From: JAXGQE01 sp040766585
GTDB lineage: Bacteria > Bacillota > SLNR01
DNA length: 64,000 nt
Direction of reading: 5' to 3'
NCBI GenBank assembly: GCA_040766585.1
Contig: JAXGQE010000012.1
Location: 1 to 64,000 of the forward strand
In this document: positions 51,433-60,516 of the stretch, one piece after another
How the letters are laid out: the number at the start of each line of letters is the position of its first letter
Position numbering within the stretch: the stretch's first letter is position 1
The notes under the pieces: generated by a model
The model's database searches: none
What the model was told of the DNA's origin: nothing
What the model saw: only the letters and a program-made list of their open reading frames with translations
Translations under genes and position numbers: made by a program

Positions 51433-52494
51433 TCATCGATCCTTAATCGGGTGAATGGCTTCGTATTCGCGAAAATAGTTTCGGCTTTGTTCTTTTTCAC
51501 GATCCTGGGGCAGGCAGGCTCCCACCATCTGGCATGGGTAGATCAGTTCCAGTCCCAGGGTCCATGGATCCCCGGTTGTACACAGGACAAGATCCTTTAT
51601 TCTCGCCTGATCCCCGGATGGATAAATGCGATACACAAAAGGAGATACGCTGGCATGGAGATCGGCCAAAGCTTCCATGCGCATCCCATCGAAATCATCC
51701 GGGACAAAGTACATGCCTCCCAGATGATAGTGGGTCTGCAGCAAAGGGCCGTGCAGATACTCTTCAAATTCATACCCAGTCGCCGGTTTTTTTACGGTTT
51801 CAAGAATCTTCAAAGCCCCTTCCCGGGCTACTGCCGCCGCTGTATCCTTTCCCACCACCACGTAATTCTGGATGTGAATCAGATCGTTCCGGTTTCTCTC
51901 ATACCACGCCTGAGCCCTCTTCAAATTTTCTTCGGTCCGCTGCACCGAAAGGGCCAAATGGTCCATTGCTGCACAATATGCCTCATCCGACAAATATCCG
52001 GATCGGTGCCCGGCATGCAGGGCCATGAGAAGCAGGTACAAAATGGTCCCGGTATAGCCGATGGTTTTGGGGCCGGCTGTTTCTTTACCGATTCCCAGAT
52101 TCAGCTGCAGATCGGTTCGTTCATGCAGGGGACTGGATTCTTCTCCCGTAAGACCGATTCGATGGTATCCATCCAGCCTTTCGGCTGCGGCCAGCATGTT
52201 GGTTGAAGCCCCGCTTTGAGAAACCAACAGTACGGTCGGCCGGCTACCTCGAATCCGGGGAAGACTGGTGGGGGTGGCTGTGCGGATTTCCACACCCAGG
52301 AACTGCTCCATGGCATCCGAAGTGCTTTGGATGGCATGCTGAGAAGTACCGCTGCCGATCAGATAGAGCCGGTCCGGTCTGCTTTGGCACCAGTACCGGC
52401 TGAAATCCTCCGTTCTTTCTATGCTCTGCTCGTACATTTGAGCCAGCAGCTTCGGCTGCCCCATCATATATTCCCGCATACCCTTGTTATCCAT
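51433..52494 (-). CDS. SIS-domain protein (GlmS isomerase-like)
   Basis: Double SIS protein of 353 residues like the isomerase part of glucosamine-6-phosphate synthase or fructoselysine deglycase. LYLIGSGTSQHAIQSTSD and LLVSQSGASTNMLAAAERL are the sugar-phosphate binding loops of the first SIS, and YVVVGKDTAAAVAREGALK starts the second. KKPATGYEFEEYLHGP is the region around the catalytic Glu. It should act on an amino-sugar phosphate. GAGGG precedes the start. Confidence 0.75.
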   Translation of the reverse strand: MDNKGMREYMMGQPKLLAQMYEQSIERTEDFSRYWCQSRPDRLYLIGSGTSQHAIQSTSDAMEQFLGVEIRTATPTSLPRIRGSRPTVLLVSQSGASTNMLAAAERLDGYHRIGLTGEESSPLHERTDLQLNLGIGKETAGPKTIGYTGTILYLLLMALHAGHRSGYLSDEAYCAAMDHLALSVQRTEENLKRAQAWYERNRNDLIHIQNYVVVGKDTAAAVAREGALKILETVKKPATGYEFEEYLHGPLLQTHYHLGGMYFVPDDFDGMRMEALADLHASVSPFVYRIYPSGDQARIKDLVLCTTGDPWTLGLELIYPCQMVGACLPQDREKEQSRNYFREYEAIHPIKDR

Positions 52495-52614
52495 GATCAG
52501 CCCTCACAGTTCTTACTGAATCCGGATTCATCGCTGCCAATGTACCTATTGGCCAATTGAATCCAATTTCCTCCATGAATGTCAAAGCCGTCTTACTCTG
52601 TTTCCTTTGAGCGC

Positions 52615-52643
52615 TTGCAGAGAATGCCATTTCATGATAAATT
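52615..52643 (+). promoter_or_regulatory. sigma-A-type promoter of the AI-2E transporter gene
   Basis: -35 TTGCAG (52615-52620), 17-nt spacer, -10 TAAATT (52638-52643), in the divergent 176-nt gap. Confidence 0.6.
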
Positions 52644-52670
52644 CTAGATACCGGATTATTCCATAAGGGA

Positions 52671-53774
52671 GTGTTCATTCTGTTTAGAAGCAGAGCTTTT
52701 CAGGGAACCGTCTGGCTGCTCATCATCTTTCTGCTTATCTGGGTAGGGCAGCATATCAGCTACATATTCCGACCCATTGTCGTACTGATCACCACCATTT
52801 TCCTGCCGGTGCTTATTTCCGGTCTCCTTTATTATCTGATCAATCCGGTGGTTGATTTCATCAGCAGAGGGAAAATTCCTCGGACTGCAGCCATTTTGGG
52901 CATATATTTAATCCTTTTCGGACTGTTGTCTTTAATCATCCTTATTGCTGGACCCATTCTAACTACCCAGCTGAATGATTTAATTGATAACGCCCCTTCT
53001 TTATTATCCCGTCTCTATGAACGGTTTTTGGAGATTCAGGAGACAGGCTTTCTTTCCCGGTTTGAAGTATACGATCCGTTTGCAGACTGGCAAAATATCG
53101 ATTACGTAGAATTGATCGACAATCTCATTCAGATGATCGTAGGGAATATTTCCAATGTGGCAGGATTCATCGGCAGTTTTGCGGTGGTTGTCTTAACAAC
53201 TCCTTTTGTCCTTTTCTATATGCTCAAAGAAGGAAGGCGTTTCCCTGAAAGCGTATCCTCCCAACTGCCCGAATCCATCCGCCAGGACAGCATACATCTT
53301 CTGCAGGATATTAATTCAACACTGCGTGGCTTTGTCCAGGGTCAGCTCTTTGTCAGTTTGTTTGTAACCCTTTTCGTATATATTGGATATCGCATTGTGG
53401 GGCTTGAATATGCACTGCTCTTGGCCCTGATATCCGGCTTCACCAATTTTATCCCCTACTTTGGTCCGATTTTGGGAACACTGCCCGGCCTCATCGTCGG
53501 GCTCATTCAGTCACCCTGGATCGGGCTGAAGGTATTGATTATCATCCTGGTTGTCCAGCAACTGGAAGGGCAGATTGTCTCACCTCTGGTGCTGGGCAGG
53601 AAACTGTCCATGCATCCGGTGGTAATCATTTTCGTTCTTCTGACCGCAGGAAGCTTACTGGGTGTGATTGGTCTGGTCATTGGTATCCCGCTGTTTGCTG
53701 TCATCCGAGTTGTTGTCATTCATAGTGTGGCGTTTATCCGAAAGAACAGCGCGTATCTGGGGGCTAATCCATAA
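52671..53774 (+). CDS. AI-2E family transporter (YtvI/PerM type)
   Basis: Membrane protein of 367 residues with eight hydrophobic segments. GFVQGQLFVSLFVTLFVYIG and GFTNFIPYFGPILGTLPGL are the two conserved blocks, followed by QQLEGQIVSPLVLGRKL. Relatives are sporulation proteins, Na+/H+ antiporters or AI-2 exporters. The start is uncertain: GTG 52671 lies too close to AAGGGAG, while ATT 52677 or CTG 52680 has better spacing. Confidence 0.8.
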   Translation: MFILFRSRAFQGTVWLLIIFLLIWVGQHISYIFRPIVVLITTIFLPVLISGLLYYLINPVVDFISRGKIPRTAAILGIYLILFGLLSLIILIAGPILTTQLNDLIDNAPSLLSRLYERFLEIQETGFLSRFEVYDPFADWQNIDYVELIDNLIQMIVGNISNVAGFIGSFAVVVLTTPFVLFYMLKEGRRFPESVSSQLPESIRQDSIHLLQDINSTLRGFVQGQLFVSLFVTLFVYIGYRIVGLEYALLLALISGFTNFIPYFGPILGTLPGLIVGLIQSPWIGLKVLIIILVVQQLEGQIVSPLVLGRKLSMHPVVIIFVLLTAGSLLGVIGLVIGIPLFAVIRVVVIHSVAFIRKNSAYLGANP

Positions 53775-53787
53775 CAGGCAGATCAAC

Positions 53788-53836
53788 AAAGCAGGCTGTA
53801 TCGCCCGGAAACGGAGCAAAACAGCCTGCTTTTTCA
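53788..53836. terminator. bidirectional terminator
   Basis: AAAGCAGGCTGT / ACAGCCTGCTTT 12-bp stem with a long loop and TTTTC after it, between convergent genes. Confidence 0.75.
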
Positions 53837-53861
53837 TTTCACAGATCATAAAATCACCGGT

Positions 53862-55070
53862 TTACTGGCTGCTGAGCATGGCATCCAGATCCATCAATGT
53901 CTGGAAGTACACATCACAGCCTGTGACAATATCCTGCCAGCGGCTGTTTTCATCGGGACAATGACTCTTCCCATCTATGCTGGGGATGAAGATCATGCCC
54001 ACCGGTATCCGTCCAGCCACAGCATTGGCATCGTGGCCGGCGCCGCTGACCATCCGAACAGAAGGTACACCTAACTTTTCACAGGAACCCTCTATGATGC
54101 GGACCAAATCTGTACTGCACTGGCAGGACCCTTTATCCACTTTCACCTGAAACTCAAAATCTGCCGACTTAATTTTCTCTGCTTCCAGGACCATCTTTTT
54201 CAGAACCTCATCAATCACCGTTCGATCCATGTGCCGCAATTCCAAAACGGCCTCTACACGGCCCGGGATAATGTTGGCCATATTGGGGTGTACATGAACC
54301 ACACCAAAAGTGCCCACCAGCCCGTCGGTACAGCGGATTTCTTCATTGACCCGGCATACCAGACGGGAAAATGCATCGAGAGCATCTTTCCGGGTGGCCA
54401 TGCTGGTTGTTCCGGCATGGTTGCTTTCTCCCTTGACATTTAGCTGTGTTCGTGTGATTCCGACAATCCCTGTGACAACTCCCACGGGTATATTCTCATG
54501 AACAAGATGGTCTCCCTGTTCAATATGAAGTTCCAAGAACGCACGAACCGAAGTTGTATCCACCCGGACCGAACGAAGGTCGTCCGGACTCAGATTCACC
54601 TCTATCAGTTTGGATACCAAATCCGGCTTCTCCGTATCGATGAGCCCCATCATGGCCCGGCTGCCGAAAGTGCCGCCGAAAGGTCCGCCTTCTTCGGCGG
54701 CAAACGCCACCAATTGCAGTGTGTTTTCCAGCTCTATACCTTGTTCTCGCAGCGATACCGCAAACTCCAGAGCAGCCAGGGCTCCCAGGGCCCCATCCAG
54801 CGGACCGCCGTGCATCACGGTATCCAGATGGGAACCGGTCATGATGATGTCCTTCCTCTTCCCATGCAGCGTACCGACCACATTTTCCACCGCATCCACA
54901 TGCACAGAAAGTCCGGCATCGTTCAGTTTCTGGGCATACAGTTGGGCCGCAGACCGGTATTCCGGGCTAAACGCCAGGCGGGTTATGCCCCCCTGGGGGT
55001 CGGCACCTATCTGCGCCCAGAGTTCCAGGTTCTTTCGGAGCCGTTTTGGAGACCACAGTCGCTTTTTCAT
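53862..55070 (-). CDS. M20-type amidase: N-carbamoyl amino acid / allantoate amidohydrolase family
   Basis: Binuclear metallohydrolase of 402 residues. TGSHLDTVMHGGPLDGALG has the first metal ligands (His, Asp), FAAEEGGPFGGTFGSRAM the catalytic Glu and second metal site, VELHIEQGDHLV-like LELHIEQGDHL follows, and GAGHDANAVAGRIP the last His. It releases ammonia and CO2 from a carbamoyl or ureido group. Next to an allantoinase-type gene, allantoate or a carbamoyl-beta-amino acid is a plausible substrate. ATG 55070. Confidence 0.85.
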   Translation of the reverse strand: MKKRLWSPKRLRKNLELWAQIGADPQGGITRLAFSPEYRSAAQLYAQKLNDAGLSVHVDAVENVVGTLHGKRKDIIMTGSHLDTVMHGGPLDGALGALAALEFAVSLREQGIELENTLQLVAFAAEEGGPFGGTFGSRAMMGLIDTEKPDLVSKLIEVNLSPDDLRSVRVDTTSVRAFLELHIEQGDHLVHENIPVGVVTGIVGITRTQLNVKGESNHAGTTSMATRKDALDAFSRLVCRVNEEIRCTDGLVGTFGVVHVHPNMANIIPGRVEAVLELRHMDRTVIDEVLKKMVLEAEKIKSADFEFQVKVDKGSCQCSTDLVRIIEGSCEKLGVPSVRMVSGAGHDANAVAGRIPVGMIFIPSIDGKSHCPDENSRWQDIVTGCDVYFQTLMDLDAMLSSQ

Positions 55071-55160
55071 ACAATTATCCCGCCCATCATTTAAACCATG
55101 GATCCAATGGAGGATCTATGTTGGAAGAACCCCCATTGGATCTGCTTTTCCATGACTTTC

Positions 55161-56585
55161 TTACAGTTTATTCTCCTTCATATACACAGCATTAACCCCG
55201 TTGATTTCCCAGAACTTCTTCTCTGCAGCTGCGCTGGCGATATCGGCGTGTTTTTGTGCTTCGGCGAATATCTCATCCAGATCAAAGGTCAGCGGTTTGC
55301 GTTTTTCCACCAGAATCTTACCGGCGGCAATGACGGTATCCACTTCATTCCCCTGGGCGCTGTATACCAGGTTGGGGATCATGTTTCTCATGGGTTTGGT
55401 GTACACAGGGGCCATGGCCGGATGCCGCGTGCTGACGATGATCAGATCAGCTGATTTCCCGGCTTCCAGGGATCCGGTAATGTCTCCGATTCCCACTGCT
55501 TTGGCTCCCTCGATGGTCGCCATCCGGAGTACCTTCCAGCATGGCATGATTTCCGGATCCTCATATTTGATCTTGTTAAAAAGAGCCGTCAGTTTCATCT
55601 CGTTGATCACGTTATGGCAGTTATTCCCCGGAGCCTGGTCGCTGCCCAGAGCCACCATACCACCGGCATCCTGGAATACTTTCGCGGGAGGGACGATTCC
55701 GTCGATGATCCCGATGGACCCGGAACAGAGCACCATGGAAGCGCCGCTTTTTGCGACAGTTTTTACTTCGTCGTCCAAAGCGTCGGTAAGATGAATCCCG
55801 ATGAAGCTTTGGTCAAAATAGTCTTGAGAGGCCAGCCACGGGATCGTCCGGCTGCCGTAGCGCATTTCCATTTGTTTGGTTTCACGGGACCCTTGGGAAA
55901 GATGCATGTGTATTTTCGTATTTCGTTCCTTCACCAGCTTTTTGATCTTGTGAAGCATGTCCTGGCTGACAAAGTCAGCTCCCTGCGGTCCAAACATGAC
56001 CTTGATCCTCTGGTTGTCTGCATTGTGCCATTTGTCATAGGTGCTCAGCGCTTCATTCAGAGATTTTTCTCCCAGATTGGGATCGTATTCGTACAGTTCA
56101 CCGGGTTCATACACACGATTCACCGCTTCACGGATGCGGACACTGAAATTTCCCCGGGCGCCAAAATCGTGAATGATCTGGCAGATGGCATCCGCGTTGG
56201 ATCCATCTTCACCAATGGTGGTAGTGCCGTTCATAATGGCCTCAGCGATCCCCAGTTTGGCCCCGGCGATCTTGGTCTCTTCTGTTGTAGCCGTCTGAAA
56301 GGGCCCCACGCCATGCATCATCCAGTTGTTCACATCTTGAGCCAGTCCTCTCAGTGTTGCCAGGGAGGTATGCATATGCGCATCAATTAATCCGGGTAGA
56401 ATAATGTTATCTCCGGCATCCACCACTTTTTCGGCGGAGTATTCTTTCTCAATTTCTGCAGCCGGTGCCACTGCTGCAATCCTTCCTGCATCGATGGCCA
56501 CAGCATAGTCCTCTTGGTAACCGACTCCGTCCCCTTCCAGAGTATACATGTGCTTTCCTTTCACAATCATATCCAGCTTCTTCAT
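55161..56585 (-). CDS. amidohydrolase, aminohydrolase/deaminase type (SsnA/TrzA-like)
   Basis: Metallo-dependent hydrolase of 474 residues. LPGLIDAHMHTSLATLRGL gives the HxH, HMHLSQGSRE the third His, GIHLTDALDD the fourth, and ALGSDQAPGNNCHN the metal Asp. The family deaminates purines, pyrimidines and triazines. Its neighbours are allantoinase-type and carbamoylase-type genes, so a purine or pyrimidine catabolic base is likely. It starts 4 nt before the stop of the allantoinase-type gene (overlap), in one operon. Confidence 0.8.
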   Translation of the reverse strand: MKKLDMIVKGKHMYTLEGDGVGYQEDYAVAIDAGRIAAVAPAAEIEKEYSAEKVVDAGDNIILPGLIDAHMHTSLATLRGLAQDVNNWMMHGVGPFQTATTEETKIAGAKLGIAEAIMNGTTTIGEDGSNADAICQIIHDFGARGNFSVRIREAVNRVYEPGELYEYDPNLGEKSLNEALSTYDKWHNADNQRIKVMFGPQGADFVSQDMLHKIKKLVKERNTKIHMHLSQGSRETKQMEMRYGSRTIPWLASQDYFDQSFIGIHLTDALDDEVKTVAKSGASMVLCSGSIGIIDGIVPPAKVFQDAGGMVALGSDQAPGNNCHNVINEMKLTALFNKIKYEDPEIMPCWKVLRMATIEGAKAVGIGDITGSLEAGKSADLIIVSTRHPAMAPVYTKPMRNMIPNLVYSAQGNEVDTVIAAGKILVEKRKPLTFDLDEIFAEAQKHADIASAAAEKKFWEINGVNAVYMKENKL

Positions 56586-57991
56586 TGTTCATCGCTTCCT
56601 CTCTTGATTTTGGGTTTTATGATCTCTCCGTAACCCGCTAGTGAATCATCCACCACTCCGTTTTCCATAACGGTTTTCCCTCGGACGACCACGCGCTCTA
56701 TTCTTCCTTTCAGTTTCCTGCCGTGATACAGTTCAGCCACATCTCTTCCTTTGGTGTACATGACCTGCTTGTCCACCGTGTGGGTTTGATTCATATCCAC
56801 TACAATTAGGTCTGCATCGTAACTGGGCCGGAGGAATCCTTTCCGATGGTCAATCCCGAATATGCGGGCCGGGTTTTCACTCATCAGCGCCGCAAACTTC
56901 TCCACAGTCAGCTTGTTATGCGCCAGAGCATCCAGCATCAGCGGCGTGCGGGTTTCAATCCCCGGGAACCCTGCCGGAGCTTTGAATATGTCGCTATACC
57001 CCCTCTGTTTTTCATCCATGGTAAAGGGGGCATGATCACTGCCAATGATATCAATAGTCCCGTCGTTTAGGTATTCCCACATAGCCTGCAGGTATTGAGC
57101 CGGACGAATGGCGGGGTTGCATTTTCCCATGGGACCCTTTGCAATGGCTTCTTCCTGGGTAACAAATAAATAGTGGGGACAGGTTTCCACCACCACCCGG
57201 ACCCCTTCACGGCGTGCTTTTTTCAGCAGCGCCATGGCCGGTGCGGATGACACATGGCAGATCTCAATCCGGGCTCCGGTTTCTTTGGCCAAAAACAGGA
57301 GCTTATGGATGGATTCAGTCTCAGATACAATGGGATGCGATTCATAGTGGGCTTTGGCATCCTTTCGTCCCTCTGCCATTAATCGGGCTGTTTCGCCCTG
57401 GATAATATCATCGTTTTCAGCATGGTAACACAGCAGCATGTCATGCCTTGCACCTTCCTCCATAGCCTTCAGCAGATGGAAATCATCGTTGATGGTCAAT
57501 CCTTCAAATTCCTTTTCCCGCCCCGGCATGGGAGCCTGAAGAAATGTTTTGAATGCAATGACCCCTTGCTCCTTCATCATCTGGACGTTCCCGATGCTGT
57601 CTTCCCCCAGAGCCCCGTAAAAGCAGCAGTCTACCACTATCTGTTCTTGTGCCAGCCGAATGCGGTTGTGAAGAATTTCCGGATTAAAGGGCGGCGGATT
57701 GGAAATGGGATGCTCAAACAGTGTGGTCACACCCCCGGCGGCTGCCGCCAGGGTCCCGGTATAGAATGTTTCTCGCTTTTCACTGCCCGGCTCGCGAATA
57801 TGGACATGAGTGTCAATGGTTCCGGGGAGGATCATCTTTCCCGTACAATCGATGGTTTCCGTATCCGCACTGGTTTCGAATCCCCGGGGAACCAGCTTCC
57901 CTACTTTTTCTCCCTCAGTAACAAGATCCAGTTCCTGAAGCCGTCCATCCGCATACACGGCAGCATTGGTATACCGTACCTGTTTACTCAT
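56582..57991 (-). CDS. allB: allantoinase / dihydropyrimidinase family hydrolase
   Basis: Cyclic-amidase of 469 residues with the full binuclear site: GTIDTHVHIREPG, AFKTFLQAP (carboxylated Lys), CYHAENDDI, ICHVSSAPAMALL, IGSDHAPFTMDEK. ETFYTGTLAAAAGGVTTLFE is typical of AllB-like allantoinases, but the dihydropyrimidinase branch is not excluded. With the downstream amidase it could carry out allantoin to ureidoglycolate steps. GGAGGTG precedes the start. Confidence 0.82.
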   Translation of the reverse strand: MSKQVRYTNAAVYADGRLQELDLVTEGEKVGKLVPRGFETSADTETIDCTGKMILPGTIDTHVHIREPGSEKRETFYTGTLAAAAGGVTTLFEHPISNPPPFNPEILHNRIRLAQEQIVVDCCFYGALGEDSIGNVQMMKEQGVIAFKTFLQAPMPGREKEFEGLTINDDFHLLKAMEEGARHDMLLCYHAENDDIIQGETARLMAEGRKDAKAHYESHPIVSETESIHKLLFLAKETGARIEICHVSSAPAMALLKKARREGVRVVVETCPHYLFVTQEEAIAKGPMGKCNPAIRPAQYLQAMWEYLNDGTIDIIGSDHAPFTMDEKQRGYSDIFKAPAGFPGIETRTPLMLDALAHNKLTVEKFAALMSENPARIFGIDHRKGFLRPSYDADLIVVDMNQTHTVDKQVMYTKGRDVAELYHGRKLKGRIERVVVRGKTVMENGVVDDSLAGYGEIIKPKIKRGSDEQ

Positions 57992-58010
57992 GGTTCACCT
58001 CCTGTCAATG

Positions 58011-58751
58011 TCACGACCAGTCTACCTGGCGTATTCTCTCCATGGCCTTCTCTCTGAAAGATTCCATCATATCCCGTCCGAAACGAAAAGACGGACCGGC
58101 AATGGAGATACTTCCGCGGACCCTGCCTTGGGGGCTGATGAGAGGCACCGCAAAGGCACTGACTCCTTCATCCACTTCTCCGGTGGTCCAGGCATAACCC
58201 TTTGCGGCTACTTTCCTTAACTCTTTGTTCAGGTTGTCCGCGGAATACGTTTCATGATAGAGTTCTGTTTGAACCTTCATGGCTTTTTCTCTTTCGTTGA
58301 GGCTTAAAAATGCCGCAATACTCTTCCCGGATGCTCCTTTGAACAAAGGAACCAAACTGCCTGTTTGCGCGGTAATTTTCAGTGTTTTCTCCGCCTCGAT
58401 GCGATCGGTGCAGATCCCCCGGCCGTTATCGTATTCAATGAGAAAAACAGTCTCACCCGTCAATTCAAACAGGCTGGCCAAAACAGGGTGAGCTTTTTGC
58501 CGCAGCACCTCAGAATCATCCCACAGATGAGCCAGGCGGCGGAGTTCTCCTCCCGGTATATATATGCCGTCTGCAGTCATCTGGACAAAATCCTGGTGGA
58601 CCAAATTCATCAGCAGACGGTATACCGTGCTTTTGTGCATTCCGGTTAAACGGACAAACTCCCGCAAAGGGATCTCTCTCCGATCCGGCTGAAAGCATTT
58701 CAGCAGGGTGAGGATTCTCTCCACTGACTTCACCTGATAATCCTGGGACAC
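58011..58751 (-). CDS. IclR-family transcriptional regulator
   Basis: Regulator of 246 residues. The winged-helix N-terminus reads ILTLLKCFQPDRREIPLREF and GMHKSTVYRLLMNLVHQ. The C-terminal effector-binding domain has GRGICTDRIEAEKTLKITAQ and GASGKSIAAFLS. GTG 58751 follows GGGGG. It precedes the ureide genes on the same strand and most likely controls them; the palindrome upstream suggests it also controls itself. Confidence 0.88.
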   Translation of the reverse strand: MSQDYQVKSVERILTLLKCFQPDRREIPLREFVRLTGMHKSTVYRLLMNLVHQDFVQMTADGIYIPGGELRRLAHLWDDSEVLRQKAHPVLASLFELTGETVFLIEYDNGRGICTDRIEAEKTLKITAQTGSLVPLFKGASGKSIAAFLSLNEREKAMKVQTELYHETYSADNLNKELRKVAAKGYAWTTGEVDEGVSAFAVPLISPQGRVRGSISIAGPSFRFGRDMMESFREKAMERIRQVDWS

Positions 58752-58767
58752 TGGGCATCCCCCATTT

Positions 58768-58784
58768 GTTTCACATTGTGAAAC
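58768..58784. promoter_or_regulatory. IclR operator candidate
   Basis: GTTTCAC-ATT-GTGAAAC, a 7-bp inverted repeat around a 3-nt centre, 17 nt upstream of the IclR start. IclR proteins bind such palindromes. Confidence 0.6.
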
Positions 58785-58845
58785 TTTCGTTCCATTCTCT
58801 CTATATCATTTATCTTTTTTGCTGTATATTCCTTCTGGTCCAAAG

Positions 58846-58867
58846 AAAAAACAGCCTTTTCAGGCTG
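58846..58867 (-). terminator. terminator of the 58889 flavoprotein gene
   Basis: CAGCCT / AGGCTG stem with loop TTTC, minus-strand tail TTTTTT. Confidence 0.75.
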
Positions 58868-58888
58868 CTATTTCAGGTCTTTTCGGCT

Positions 58889-59515
58889 CTAGCGGATAAA
58901 GTTGGTGATGGCTCGTTTTTCTTTTTCTGGATACTCTACACCGGCCTGCTTCCCGGCTTCAATGCACTTCAACAGCCAGGCCATGTTGCGGGCCAGCGTC
59001 CTCATGGTCTGCATGCCTTCCAAATCCTGCTTTACTTCTTCAGGGGTATTCCCGTGGACCATATTCCAGTACTGGGATGAGACAACCGGCATGCTGGATA
59101 TGGTGAAATACTTGTTGATCTGATCGAATGCGGTGGCTGCTCCGCCTCGTCGGCAGCTCACCACAGCCGCACCCGGTTTATACTGGAACGGGCCTCCGGC
59201 ATAAAAGAGCCTGTCCAGAAATGAAGTCAAGGATCCGGAAGCAGCGGCATAATGAACCGGCGATCCAAACACAAATCCATCAGCTTCTTTCGCCTTCTCA
59301 CGGGTTTCGTTGACGGGATCTTCATCAAAAACACACTTGCTTGTTCCGCTGGTACGACAGTATCCGCATCCGGCGCACCCGGCTATGGGATCGGTGCCGA
59401 CGTGGATGATTTCCGTTTCAACAGACAGTCTTTCCAGTTCATCGGCCACTTCCCTCAGGGCAGTATAAGTGCATCCCCGTACTTTTGCGCTGCCGTTTAT
59501 AAGAAGAACTTTCAA
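58889..59515 (-). CDS. NADPH-dependent FMN reductase/flavodoxin-like oxidoreductase
   Basis: FMN protein of 208 residues. MKVLLINGSAKVRGCTYTAL binds the FMN phosphate, CAGCGYCRTSGTSKC is a CxxC-rich cysteine group like that of iron-sulfur flavoproteins, and FGSPVHYAAASGSL is the second flavin loop. It uses NAD(P)H to reduce an unknown acceptor. The start follows AGGAGGGG. The 3467 gene is a distant relative of the same fold. Confidence 0.75.
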   Translation of the reverse strand: MKVLLINGSAKVRGCTYTALREVADELERLSVETEIIHVGTDPIAGCAGCGYCRTSGTSKCVFDEDPVNETREKAKEADGFVFGSPVHYAAASGSLTSFLDRLFYAGGPFQYKPGAAVVSCRRGGAATAFDQINKYFTISSMPVVSSQYWNMVHGNTPEEVKQDLEGMQTMRTLARNMAWLLKCIEAGKQAGVEYPEKEKRAITNFIR

Positions 59516-59616
59516 TGTAACCCCTCCTGGCGGGCATCCTGACCCGCTTCAAATTTTCACTAATAGATTTATCATTCTTCTTTTCGTCGATGAATCCTCT
59601 GCGCTTTTGCGCGGAC

Positions 59617-59646
59617 AAAAAAATGCGGACAGCATTCACTGTCCGC
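59617..59646 (-). terminator. terminator of the 59670 gene
   Basis: GCGGACAG / CTGTCCGC 8-bp perfect stem, loop CATTCA, minus-strand tail ATTTTTTTG. Confidence 0.85.
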
Positions 59647-59669
59647 CGCTGCTTCTTCTAACCCTACTT

Positions 59670-59915
59670 CTATTCTTCCGGAGTACACACTGTATCTCCG
59701 CAACGCACTCTCTCTTTGACTTTGACAGCCACCTCCTGGCCCCCATTCGCCGATTGAATGCTCTGATGCTGGATCTGCATGGAATCGATATCCTGTTCAA
59801 ATTCTGTGGTTCTTCCTCTGAATAGGACACGATCATTCAGATGCAGTGCCTGGTCCAATTTGACGACGGCAACAGAAATCTTATCGTAGTAATGAATCAC
59901 GGTTCCGATGTCCAT
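59670..59915 (-). CDS. translation elongation factor-like small protein
   Basis: An 81-residue single beta-barrel protein from ATG 59915, similar to domain 2 of EF-Tu-like factors: MDIGTVIHYYDKISVAVVKL, HLNDRVLFRGRTTEFEQD, SMQIQHQSIQSANGGQEVAV, VRCGDTVC. Small free-standing forms of this kind exist in many bacteria and archaea, often without known function. GTP-binding parts are absent. The longer upstream frame is not family-like. Confidence 0.72.
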   Translation of the reverse strand: MDIGTVIHYYDKISVAVVKLDQALHLNDRVLFRGRTTEFEQDIDSMQIQHQSIQSANGGQEVAVKVKERVRCGDTVCTPEE

Positions 59916-60120
59916 CCGTAACCCCCTTCCATTGTATGTATTCAACGGAAAATGGTACCTATGGGTCCATCCATGAAAAGTCTCCGGATTCTTATGTGTA
60001 ATTATACATTCGATCAAAAATATATACATCCTTCTTCCGATATGGTATTCTTTTTCTTAAGCACTGTACGTCTGAGGAACATTCTTGTACCGATCAATCA
60101 CCGGAAGGAGACTGACCAAC

Positions 60121-60366
60121 ATGTTGAAAATCGTTGGACGAATTGCATTGGTTCTCTTTACAACACTGGCCGGCGCGATTGCAGGAACTCTCTCCCTCAT
60201 TAATATCTTTGGCAATTACTTTACTGATTTCCAGTTTTTCGGCAGCCGCGGTTACGAAGCGGGTGCCAACATCGGTTTCATCGTCGGTGGGGTGCTCGGC
60301 TTGCTGGCTGGAGTCCTTCTGCAAAGAAAGATTTTTGCCTCCAAGCCACCGCAGAGACAACGGTAA
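60121..60366 (+). CDS. hypothetical small membrane protein
   Basis: An 81-residue protein with two membrane segments, IALVLFTTLAGAIAGTLS and ANIGFIVGGVLGLLAGVLL, and a basic C-terminus. ATG 60121 has AAGGAG about 11 nt upstream. It is unrecognised; the topology resembles small glycine-zipper-like membrane proteins. Confidence 0.55.
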   Translation: MLKIVGRIALVLFTTLAGAIAGTLSLINIFGNYFTDFQFFGSRGYEAGANIGFIVGGVLGLLAGVLLQRKIFASKPPQRQR

Positions 60367-60469
60367 CCTTCTGCCCCCTTGACTTTACGGTTTCATGGCC
60401 GAATCCGGATTGGACTTCCCTGTAGGATATCTGTTCTTGCATAAGATGATGAATTCATTCTTTTCAATT

Positions 60470-60502
60470 AAAAACAGACAATCGATAAAATCGATTGTCT
60501 GT
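60470..60502 (-). terminator. terminator of the 60517 gene
   Basis: 13-bp perfect stem ACAGACAATCGAT / ATCGATTGTCTGT with loop AAA, minus-strand tail TTTTTAA. Confidence 0.88.
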
Positions 60503-60516
60503 CTTCATATCGAAGC

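Noticed and set aside
52487..52678. Minus-strand frame upstream of the SIS gene
   Set aside because: No SD, no family similarity, lies over the divergent promoter.
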